Shown: positions 26,679 through 33,497 of the stretch, piece after piece
Numbering within the stretch: the first letter of the stretch is position 1
How the letters are laid out: every line of letters begins with the position of its first letter
Assembly (NCBI GenBank): GCA_016931535.1
Contig: JAFGEP010000111.1
Coordinates: forward strand, 1-33,497
Origin: Bradymonadales bacterium
GTDB lineage: Bacteria > Myxococcota_A > Bradymonadia > JAFGEP01
Reading direction: 5' to 3'
DNA length: 33,497 nucleotides
Program-made: the position numbers and the translations under genes
The notes under the pieces: model-generated
Told to the model about the DNA's origin: nothing
Databases searched by the model: none
The model's input: the letters and a program-made list of their open reading frames with translations, nothing else

Positions 26679-27817
26679 GCGGCAAGATGGCATTGGCGCT
26701 GGTTCTGGTCTGTAGCGGGCTTGCAGTCGGTTGCAGGGGAGCCGGCAAGGAGGCGCTGGCGGTTGTTCCCGATGGTGAGAACGGCACCCCCTCCACGATG
26801 GTGGAGACGGTCACCCTGACCACGGCCGGCTTCCGGGACTTCCTCGAGCTCAACGGGGTGACCGAGCCGATCCGCTCGGCCAACATCTCGGCCCAGATGG
26901 GCGGCCGGATCGTGACCATGAACCTGGTCGAGGGCCAGCCGGTTACCGAGGGCCAGGAGGTGCTGGTGATCAACACCCGGCCGATGGCGGCATCCATTGA
27001 CCGGATGGAGATCGAACTGGAGCAGCTGGAGTCGGATATCGAGCGGACGCAGCGGCTGGTGGATCGCGGTCTGGCCACCTCGGCGACGCTGGAGCAGCTC
27101 AACACACGCCGTGCCGCGACAGATGCGGCCATCGATGAGATCCGGATCAACCTGCGGGAGGCCCGCACCCGCGCCCCGATCAGCGGCACCGTGACCGAGA
27201 CCCATTTCGAAACGGGCGAGTTTGTCGGCCCCGGGACACCGGTCGCCCGCGTGGTGGACATCGGTACCCTGATCGTCCAGGTGGGGGTCCCCGAACGGGA
27301 CATCATCCACATCCACCAGGACATGCCGGTGAGTGTTCGCATCGAGGCCAGCGGTCAGGTGGTGGAAGGAAGGATCCAGCATATCGGGCTGGAGGGCAAC
27401 ACGCGCAACCGGCGGTTCCCGGTGAAGGTCGAGATCGACAACCCGGACGACCACCTGCTGGCCGGGATGCGAGCCACGGTGATCATCCTCAAGCGCACCC
27501 TGGATTCGGTGGTGGTCATCCCCCGCGATGCGATCGTGCAGTCCACCCAGGGGGCGGAGGTGTACGTGGTGGAAGAAAACCAGGTGCGAGTGAGGCCGGT
27601 ACAGCTGGGGCAGGGCTGCCAGCGCTTCGTGGTGGTCCGGTCAGGGTTGGCTGCGGGGGAGGAGCTGGTCGTTCGAGGACAGCGCGACCTGGTGAACAAC
27701 GAACCGGTCACCAGCAGCAACCGCGGAAGCTGTTGCCAGGAGCAGATGGAGGAGTACCAGCAAGCGCGCGAGGATCGGCTTGCCACCGCCACACCGACGG
27801 AACCGGTACTTCCCTGA
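26675..27817 (+). CDS. RND efflux periplasmic adaptor (membrane fusion) lipoprotein
   Basis: The protein has 380 residues. The N-terminus is a lipoprotein signal with AVGC, lipidated Cys at 20. It shows the adaptor order: first lipoyl half (ISAQMGGRIVTMNLVEGQPVTEGQEVL), a short coiled-coil hairpin (about 105-160), second lipoyl half (RAPISGTVTETHFETGEFV), beta-barrel (VPERDIIHIHQDMPVSV) and membrane-proximal domain (VVIPRDAIVQ). In RND pumps this subunit joins the inner-membrane pump to the outer-membrane channel. It ends with an unusual Cys-Cys pair and a polar tail rich in Gln, Glu, Thr and Pro. It starts inside the regulator's stop codon and lies 96 bp before the pump gene. Confidence 0.92.
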   Translation: MSGKMALALVLVCSGLAVGCRGAGKEALAVVPDGENGTPSTMVETVTLTTAGFRDFLELNGVTEPIRSANISAQMGGRIVTMNLVEGQPVTEGQEVLVINTRPMAASIDRMEIELEQLESDIERTQRLVDRGLATSATLEQLNTRRAATDAAIDEIRINLREARTRAPISGTVTETHFETGEFVGPGTPVARVVDIGTLIVQVGVPERDIIHIHQDMPVSVRIEASGQVVEGRIQHIGLEGNTRNRRFPVKVEIDNPDDHLLAGMRATVIILKRTLDSVVVIPRDAIVQSTQGAEVYVVEENQVRVRPVQLGQGCQRFVVVRSGLAAGEELVVRGQRDLVNNEPVTSSNRGSCCQEQMEEYQQAREDRLATATPTEPVLP

Positions 27818-27878
27818 ATCGCCACAGCCGCGAACTGACGATAGGGTAGGCTGCGGCCAGCAACCGGAAGCGAGAACC

Positions 27879-27896
27879 GGTCCCTCGCGAGGGGCC
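27879..27896 (+). promoter_or_regulatory. Intercistronic palindrome between adaptor and pump genes
   Basis: CCCTCGCGAGGG (27882-27893) is a perfect 12-bp palindrome. With the flanking GGT/GCC it extends to nine base pairs including one G-T wobble. No T-run follows. It sits 17 bases before the pump start codon, in a 96-bp gap within an otherwise overlapping operon. It could tune pump translation or mRNA stability; chance is possible in such GC-rich DNA. Confidence 0.3.
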
Positions 27897-27913
27897 GCCA
27901 GAAGAGTTCACCC

Positions 27914-30900
27914 ATGACCATCACCAACTGGGCCATCGATCACCGAGTCAGCGCCTTTGTGCTGATCCTCATCCTGCTGGTGGCGGGTGTGGGCGCCTAC
28001 CAGGCGCTCCCCCGCGAGGCCGCACCGGACATCACCATCCCCTACGTGATGGTGACGACCCCCTACATCGGCGCATCACCCAATGACGTGGAGACCCTGG
28101 TCACCGAACCGATTGAGTCGGAACTGGAAAAGCTAAAGGATGTCGACGAGATCCGTTCCACCTCCGCCGATGGCTTCAGCCTGGTCGTCATCGAGTTCCA
28201 GACGGGGGTGAACATCGACGATGCCCTGCAGAAGGTCCGGGAGCGGGTGGACGCGGCCGTCCCGGATCTACCTGCCGATGCGCTGGCCCCCACCATCACC
28301 GAGATCAGCACCACCGACTGGCCGATTCTCACCGTCAACATCAGTGGCAGCGTGGGGCTGGTCGCGTTGCGAAATGCTGCCGAGCAGCTCCAGGAAAGGC
28401 TGGAACGGATCCCGGGGGTGCTCGAGGTCCGGCTGGTCGGCGGAATCGAGCGGGAGATCCGGGTGGAGGCCGATCCCGATCTCCTGGAGTTCTACTCGGT
28501 GAGCATGAGGGATCTGATCGTTGCCATCCAGTCCCAGAACCTCAATATGCCGGCGGGCACGATGGACCTGGGGGAGATCCGCTACTCGGTCCGGGTGCCG
28601 GGGGAGCTCGAGCGGATCGCGGACATCGAGGACCTGATTCTGCGCGTGGAGGACGGCCACCCGATCTACCTGTCCGATGTGGCCAGGGTGGTTGACGGCT
28701 ATGAAGAACAGACCACCTACTCCCGGATCACCGGCAGGCCATCGGTTTCCCTCAGTGTCATCCGGCGCTCGGGAGAAAACCTGTTAGGCATTGCGGATCA
28801 GGTCAAGCAGATCACCGAGCAGTACGAGCGCGAGAGCGCGGCGCAGCGGCTCACCTTCACCTTTCTGGGTGACCAGAGCAAGATGGTGAAGGACACGGTG
28901 GCCGACCTGGAAAACAGCATGATCACCGGCCTGATCCTGGTTCTGCTGGTCCTGCTGTTCTTCATGGGCGGAGTTCGCAACGCCCTGTTCGTGGCCGTGG
29001 CCATCCCGCTGGTGATGTTCACCAGCTTTCTCGTCCTGTGGGCGCTGGGCATCACCTTGAACATGGTGGTGCTGTTCGCGCTGATCCTGGCGTTGGGCAT
29101 GATCGTGGACAACGCCATCGTGACCACGGAGAACATCTATCGCCACACCGCCATGGGAAAGAGCCGCATCCAGGCGGCCAAGGACGCCATCGCCGAGGTG
29201 GGCTGGCCGGTCATCGCCTCTGCCGCCACCACCATGGCGGCCTTCGTCCCCCTGTTGTTCTGGCCCGGCATCTCCGGGGAGTTCATGTCCTACCTGCCCA
29301 AGACGGTGCTGGTGGTGCTGGGGGTGAGCCTGTTCGTGGCCCTGGTGTTGAACCCCGTGGTCTGCTCGCGGTTCATGCGGGTCCGGCCGCAGGACACCGG
29401 CCAATCGGCGCTGGTGGACGAGATGGAGGCCTTGCCGAACAACGTCCTCTACCGCCTCTATCGGCGCGCCCTGACCTTCTCGCTGGGCCATCGCTGGGTG
29501 GTGGTGGTCCTGCTGGTCGCGGTGTTCGCGGGCACCTTCTTCCTCTTCTCCCGGTTCAACGCCGGCGTGGAGTTCTTCCCCCGCACCACCCCCGACCAGA
29601 TCTACCTCGGCATCCGCCTGCCGGAAGGGTCCAGCCTGGAGGCGACCGATCGCGTCGCCCGGCAGGTGGAGCGTATCCTGGCAGACGAAGAGAACATCAA
29701 GCATTACGTCTCTGATGTCGGAACGTCCGGATCGTTCCGAAACACCCAGAGCAGCACCCACCTGGCCCGGATCACGGTGGATTTTCTGGACCAGGAGGAT
29801 CGGGTGGAGAGCCCCTACGACACCATCGAGCGCATCCGCGAGGCGACACGTCACATTCCGGGCGCTTCGGTGGACATCGAGTCCCAGCAGATGGGTCCCC
29901 CCAGCGGCCAGCCGGTCAACGTGGAGATCGTCGGATCGGACTACGACGTCTTGGGACAGCTCTCCCGGGACATCCTCGACCGGATCCAGCGGGTGCCCGG
30001 CATCATGAACCTGCAGGCCGACTTCGATTCGGGCCGATCCGAGGTGAGCGTCCGGGTGGACCGGGAGGCGGCCTCCTTGCTCTCCATCAGCACATCGGAC
30101 GTCGCCTTTACCGTACGGGCCGCCGTCCATGGGATCGAGGCTTCGGTGTTCCGGCAGGACGACGAGGAGATCGACGTGATCGTGGGGCTGGCCGAAGAGT
30201 ATCGCACCGCGGTGGAGGACATCGAGCGGTTGACCATCCCGGCGCGAGAGGGGGCGCGCATCCCCATCACCGAAGTGGCCGACATCCGGGTGGGCCAGGG
30301 GTTTTCCGCCATCCAGCACATCGACACCGAACGCGTGATCACGGTGAGCGCGGATGTGATCCCGGGCTTCAACGAGAATGCCGTACTGGCTCAAGTCCAG
30401 GATCGCATCGACGCCCAGGTGCCCTTGCCGGCCGGTTACGAGATCCGGTACACCGGCGCCAGCGAGGCGCAGGCGGAATCGGCCGGGTTCCTGAGCCGAT
30501 CGCTGATGGCGGCGCTGTTCTTGGTGGCGTTGGTGCTGGTGGCCCAGTTCAACAATATCTCCCAGCCGCTCATCATCATGGGGGCGGTGCTGTTCTCCAT
30601 GATCGGCGTCCTGTTGACCCTGGTCATCCGCCAGTTTCCGTTCAGCATCGTGATGACCGGGGTGGCCATCATCTCGTTGGCCGGGGTGGTGGTCAACAAC
30701 GCCATCGTCCTGTTGGACTACATCAACAAGGAGCGGGCCAAGGGGTACGCCGTCAAAGAGGCGGTCATCCGCGCCGGCCTGGTCCGCATGCGCCCGGTCC
30801 TGCTGACCGCCTTGACCACCTGTCTCTCCTTGACCGCCATGGTCTTCGGAGTCGCCCTCGACGCCCGCACCTTTCGACTGATCGCCGGCAGCGGCTCCGC

Positions 30901-31135
30901 CGAGTTCTGGGGCCCCATGGCCAACGCAGTGGCCGGAGGGATCTTATTGGCCACCATCTTGACGCTGTTGGTGGTCCCGGTGATGTACAGCGCCAACCAG
31001 AGCCTGCTCGGGTTGTTTCGCCGAAAGGGGGCCGACCGGTACCAACCCGCCCTGGCTACCGCCTCCTCCGGCGGACCACCGCCGGCATCCGGCCAGGCCG
31101 CCGGCGCACCGGCCACAGTGGACACAGAAACTTGA
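27914..31135 (+). CDS. RND-family inner-membrane efflux transporter
   Basis: The protein has 1073 residues, full length for the HAE-type RND family, with TM1 at the N-terminus, a large porter loop, a six-helix block around 330-560, a second porter loop and the final five helices. Marker motifs are ALPREAAPDITIPYV after TM1, GMIVDNAIVTTENIYRH in TM4 with proton-relay candidate Asp399 (AcrB-type pumps have Asp-Asp, here Asp-Asn), and GVVVNNAIVLLDYINKERAKG in TM10, where AcrB has Lys. These variants are usual in RND groups outside the AcrB/MexB branch, so the substrate range should not be copied from those pumps. It exports by proton antiport together with the adaptor and the TolC-type channel next to it. 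The weak ribosome-binding site (AGAAGAG) lies behind a palindrome. Confidence 0.95.
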   Translation: MTITNWAIDHRVSAFVLILILLVAGVGAYQALPREAAPDITIPYVMVTTPYIGASPNDVETLVTEPIESELEKLKDVDEIRSTSADGFSLVVIEFQTGVNIDDALQKVRERVDAAVPDLPADALAPTITEISTTDWPILTVNISGSVGLVALRNAAEQLQERLERIPGVLEVRLVGGIEREIRVEADPDLLEFYSVSMRDLIVAIQSQNLNMPAGTMDLGEIRYSVRVPGELERIADIEDLILRVEDGHPIYLSDVARVVDGYEEQTTYSRITGRPSVSLSVIRRSGENLLGIADQVKQITEQYERESAAQRLTFTFLGDQSKMVKDTVADLENSMITGLILVLLVLLFFMGGVRNALFVAVAIPLVMFTSFLVLWALGITLNMVVLFALILALGMIVDNAIVTTENIYRHTAMGKSRIQAAKDAIAEVGWPVIASAATTMAAFVPLLFWPGISGEFMSYLPKTVLVVLGVSLFVALVLNPVVCSRFMRVRPQDTGQSALVDEMEALPNNVLYRLYRRALTFSLGHRWVVVVLLVAVFAGTFFLFSRFNAGVEFFPRTTPDQIYLGIRLPEGSSLEATDRVARQVERILADEENIKHYVSDVGTSGSFRNTQSSTHLARITVDFLDQEDRVESPYDTIERIREATRHIPGASVDIESQQMGPPSGQPVNVEIVGSDYDVLGQLSRDILDRIQRVPGIMNLQADFDSGRSEVSVRVDREAASLLSISTSDVAFTVRAAVHGIEASVFRQDDEEIDVIVGLAEEYRTAVEDIERLTIPAREGARIPITEVADIRVGQGFSAIQHIDTERVITVSADVIPGFNENAVLAQVQDRIDAQVPLPAGYEIRYTGASEAQAESAGFLSRSLMAALFLVALVLVAQFNNISQPLIIMGAVLFSMIGVLLTLVIRQFPFSIVMTGVAIISLAGVVVNNAIVLLDYINKERAKGYAVKEAVIRAGLVRMRPVLLTALTTCLSLTAMVFGVALDARTFRLIAGSGSAEFWGPMANAVAGGILLATILTLLVVPVMYSANQSLLGLFRRKGADRYQPALATASSGGPPPASGQAAGAPATVDTET

Positions 31136-31176
31136 CCCGCCCCATGACACCAGCGCATTTCTGGGGAAAAGACTCC

Positions 31177-32724
31177 ATGAGCAAGGGTTACCACGCCACA
31201 ACCAGATCCCCTTTTCTTCCCGGATCGATCGGCCCGTCGTTACTGTCAGGTCGAGGCCCGAGCCAGCCGCGCTCCCGTCGGATGGCGACGCTCCTGGCGG
31301 TCCTGCTGATCGGCCTGGCCGCACCCGGCACCCCAAAGGCCCAAGAATCCCAGCCATCTATCCAGCCAGGGCCGGATGCGAGGGGAGAGGAACAGGCCAG
31401 ACCTACCCTGACGCTCGACCAGGCTCGGGAGACGATGGTCGAGCGCAACCGAGACCTGGCCTACGCTCGACGGTCGATCGACCTGGCCGGCCTGCTCAGA
31501 GACCGTGCGGTGGGCACCCTGCTGCCTCGGGTCGATCTTCAGGGGCAGTACACCCTGAGGGACGAAGAGGTCCTGTTCGAGATGGGGAACACCTACGCCC
31601 CGCTGCTGCCCTACCTGAACTCGGTCTACAACGCCGATCCCGAGCTGCAGCAGTACTTCGCCGACAACCCCGGGACGGACGCCAGAGAGCTGGCCACCAT
31701 GGAGTTCGAGCCCGCGGTGATCATGAGACGGCACACGCTTTCCGGCTCTCTGGTGCTGACCCAGACGCTCTTCAACTACCGTTCCTTCGCCCTGTTGGAC
31801 CTTGCCGAGATCGTGAACCAGCAGTCGGCCAACGGGGTCGAGCAGGCCCGTTTCCAGCTGGATGGTGCCCTGAACCGCCTGTACTTCGGCGCCGTGGGAC
31901 TGAAGCGGTTCATCGAGGTCAGCCAGCGAAACGTCGAGTTGGCCCGCCTCACCTTCAACCGGGCCCGCATCGCCCATGAAGAGGGGGTGGGCAACGAGTT
32001 CGAGGTGACCCGGGCTCAGGTCGCCCTCTCCCGTGCCGAGCGGGACCTGGAGAACGCGGTCTTGACCTACCGGCTGGCCATCTCGTCGCTGGCGCTACTG
32101 CTCGACATCCCGGACGACTTCGAGGTGGTGGCGCCCCCTCCACTGGATCCCCCCGAGAACCTGGAGGTCCTGCAGAGTCGGGCCTGGGAGCAGCGTCCGG
32201 AGGTCGTGGGTTGGGACCTGGCCATGGAGTACGGCCAGCGCTACATCGACGAGAATCGCGCCCAGTTCTGGCCGACGCTGATGGCCCAGGGGATCATGAA
32301 CCTGCAGCAGGCGAGCGCCTTTGGAGGGGACGAGTTCTCCTGGATGGTCGTCGTGACCGCCTCCTGGAACCTCTACGATGGCGGATTGCGCTCCATCGAG
32401 ACCAGAAACCGAGAGCTCCTGCTGGAGCAAAGCTCGATCCGGCGAGAGCAGGGGCAACAGCGACTCGCCAACGAGCTGCAGCAAGCCTGGATGAACCTCG
32501 AATCCCAGCAGCGACAGGTGGAGTCGGCCCGAAGCGAGGTGGAGCTGGCGCAGGCCAACCTCGAGCTGTCGCAGACTGCCTGGGAGCTGGGAGCGGCCAC
32601 CGAGCTGGAGGTGGAGTACGCCCGCGAGGGACTGTTCCTCTCCGAGCTGGCACTGGCCAGCCTGGAGGTACAGCTCCAGGCCCAGATCTACGAGCTCTAC
32701 CGGTTGAGCGGCGAAGGGTACTGA
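31177..32724 (+). CDS. TolC-family outer-membrane efflux channel
   Basis: About 515 residues from the ATG at 31177. The start is uncertain: the open frame begins with a TTG at 31132 whose TTGA overlaps the pump stop codon, and an ATG at 31282 would place the signal peptide (RSRRMATLLAVLLIGLAAPGTPKA, cleavage near AQES) right at the N-terminus. The mature part has the duplicated outer-membrane efflux pattern: LTLDQARETMVERNRDL and ARLTFNRARIAHEEGVGNEFEVTRAQVALSRAERDL, then a second half with SWNLYDGGLRSIETRNREL and ANLELSQTAWELGAATELEVEYAREGL. Long alpha-helices and short beta segments alternate as in TolC. It completes the tripartite pump with the two genes before it. Confidence 0.9.
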   Translation: MSKGYHATTRSPFLPGSIGPSLLSGRGPSQPRSRRMATLLAVLLIGLAAPGTPKAQESQPSIQPGPDARGEEQARPTLTLDQARETMVERNRDLAYARRSIDLAGLLRDRAVGTLLPRVDLQGQYTLRDEEVLFEMGNTYAPLLPYLNSVYNADPELQQYFADNPGTDARELATMEFEPAVIMRRHTLSGSLVLTQTLFNYRSFALLDLAEIVNQQSANGVEQARFQLDGALNRLYFGAVGLKRFIEVSQRNVELARLTFNRARIAHEEGVGNEFEVTRAQVALSRAERDLENAVLTYRLAISSLALLLDIPDDFEVVAPPPLDPPENLEVLQSRAWEQRPEVVGWDLAMEYGQRYIDENRAQFWPTLMAQGIMNLQQASAFGGDEFSWMVVVTASWNLYDGGLRSIETRNRELLLEQSSIRREQGQQRLANELQQAWMNLESQQRQVESARSEVELAQANLELSQTAWELGAATELEVEYAREGLFLSELALASLEVQLQAQIYELYRLSGEGY

Positions 32725-32765
32725 GAGGCCCCCCGATCCCCTTTGGGCCCCCCTGCGATGCCTGA

Positions 32766-32791
32766 TCTGACTGGACGGATGACCAGTCAGA
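32766..32791 (+). promoter_or_regulatory. 9-bp perfect inverted repeat before the toxin-antitoxin genes
   Basis: TCTGACTGG (32766-32774) and CCAGTCAGA (32783-32791) are exact inverted copies separated by eight bases. The repeat ends 15 bases before the antitoxin start codon. No T-run follows, so it is not a standard terminator of the efflux operon. Phd/YefM-type antitoxins bind such palindromes at their own promoter; an operator role is inferred. Confidence 0.6.
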
Positions 32792-32806
32792 AGATATCCT
32801 GAAGGC

Positions 32807-33028
32807 ATGAAGACCATCAGCGCCACAGATTTCAAAGCCAAGTGCCTCAAGATCCTGGACGAGCTGGAACCGTCGGGGATCGTGGTCACCAAGCGAGGTC
32901 AACCGATCGCACGGGTCCTCCCGTTCAAGGAGACCTCACTGGAGAAGCTGTACGGATGCATGAAAGGCGATGTAGAGGTCCATGGCGACATCATGAGCAC
33001 GGGCGAGCGGTGGGATGCTGAACCTTGA
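32807..33028 (+). CDS. Phd/YefM-family antitoxin
   Basis: The protein has 73 residues. The opening MKTISATDFKAKCLKILDELEPSGIVVTKRGQPIARVLPF is the standard Phd/YefM DNA-binding fold, and the C-terminal part should wrap the toxin. It starts with ATG; a GAAGG sits unusually close to it. Its last 14 bases overlap the toxin gene in another frame, the usual arrangement for coupled antitoxin-toxin translation. It probably represses the pair through the inverted repeat just upstream. Confidence 0.88.
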   Translation: MKTISATDFKAKCLKILDELEPSGIVVTKRGQPIARVLPFKETSLEKLYGCMKGDVEVHGDIMSTGERWDAEP

Positions 33029-33377
33029 CACCCACATCCTCATCGACTTCCTGCGAGGGAGGCTGAGTGACGAGGAGCATCGGGTCGTGCTTGGCGACGA
33101 CCTGGCCATATCCGGCATCGTGCTCTGGGAGATCGCCAAGCTGGTGCAGCTGAGGCGTTTGACGCTGAACCTGCGCGATCCGCGCTTTCTACAGGTACTG
33201 GGTAGCCTCCGCGTCATCCCGGTCGATCTGGAAGTCGCCCAGATGAGTTGCCAGCTGGATTTTCGTTCGGATCCGGCCGATGAGATCATCGCTGCCACCA
33301 GCATTGTGCACGATCTGCCACTGGTGACTCGAGACGAGCGCATACGAGGGTCGAAGAGGCTCCGGTTTCCCTTGTGA
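33015..33377 (+). CDS. PIN-domain ribonuclease toxin (VapC type)
   Basis: The protein has 120 residues, typical for VapC toxins. The four acidic PIN residues are all in place: Asp5 in LDTHIL, Glu39 in LWEIAKL, Asp89 in DPADEIIAATS and Asp107 in LVTRDERI. They bind the metal ions for RNA cleavage, so the toxin should be active. GGTGGG just before the ATG can act as ribosome-binding site. The partner is the overlapping Phd-type antitoxin, a common pairing with this W-E-I-A-K subgroup of PIN toxins. Confidence 0.9.
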   Translation: MLNLDTHILIDFLRGRLSDEEHRVVLGDDLAISGIVLWEIAKLVQLRRLTLNLRDPRFLQVLGSLRVIPVDLEVAQMSCQLDFRSDPADEIIAATSIVHDLPLVTRDERIRGSKRLRFPL

Positions 33378-33463
33378 GGGAACAGCCAAGTCGGATCGCA
33401 CCCTGGAGCGCCAGACCTGATTCACCAGTGGGGGGTGGTGCCCGAGTTTCTGTAGCTGGCGTG

Positions 33464-33493
33464 GTCGCGGAGACCGCCCGCGGTTTCTTTTTC
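33464..33493 (+). terminator. Probable rho-independent terminator after the toxin gene
   Basis: CGCGG (33466-33470) pairs with CCGCG (33478-33482) around a 7-base loop, extended by two G-T wobbles, and is followed by TTTCTTTTTC. The stem is short but all G-C, and the T-run is interrupted once. The position about 90 bases after the toxin stop fits an operon end. Confidence 0.5.
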
Positions 33494-33497
33494 GCAA

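Noticed and set aside
28784..30394. Minus-strand open frame of 536 codons inside the RND pump gene
   Set aside because: It lies fully inside an unmistakable RND transporter; its His/Gln/Asp-rich product is a typical shadow.

Overview
The window looks like chromosomal DNA from a high-GC Gram-negative bacterium, most likely Myxococcota or a related former deltaproteobacterial lineage. This is inferred from style, not a marker gene: a secreted lipoprotein protease with Cys-rich repeats and tandem PPC-like domains, a DUF4397-type lipoprotein with a Cys-rich head, a membrane Ser/Thr kinase, many hybrid histidine kinases, PilZ and BldC-type signalling proteins, and a lipoprotein RND adaptor. No rRNA, tRNA, CRISPR array, prophage or complete insertion sequence was seen.

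Layout. 1-2518 (minus): trypsin-like lipoprotein protease, running off the left edge. 2731-4224 (minus): flavoprotein oxidoreductase with two rubredoxin-like domains, divergent from a membrane Ser/Thr kinase (4608-6356) that carries an extracytoplasmic sensor with an EF-hand-like loop. 6538-7191: free-standing B3/B4 protein. 7207-8184 (minus): unrecognised protein. 8423-10726: radical SAM enzyme with a cobalamin-type N-domain and noticeably lower GC. 19165-10823 (minus): a tight four-gene signalling operon, PilZ protein > second radical SAM enzyme > 9-TM hybrid histidine kinase with two kinase cores > receiver-histidine kinase. Just upstream is a receiver protein (19460-20248) whose N-terminus looks like an IS1634-type transposase N-terminus joined to a BldC-like helix-turn-helix. 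20394-24338 (minus): HAD phosphatase, enolase and a dynamin-like GTPase; the last two form an operon. 24598-25578 (minus): lipoprotein. 25741-32724 (plus): TetR-controlled tripartite RND efflux operon behind a promoter with three AACGTTCG boxes. 32807-33377: Phd/PIN toxin-antitoxin pair preceded by a 9-bp inverted repeat and followed by a probable terminator.

How the genes fit together. The efflux genes form one self-contained regulated unit, and so does the toxin-antitoxin pair. The most novel stretch is about 8.4-20.2 kb. There a c-di-GMP-type PilZ effector, two cobalamin-type radical SAM enzymes, two histidine kinases with three kinase cores in total, and a BldC-receiver protein lie together. 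Lower-GC patches mark the first radical SAM gene and the junction between the second radical SAM gene and the hybrid kinase. No function for this ensemble can be read from the sequence. All family assignments come from motifs and memory; no database search was possible.
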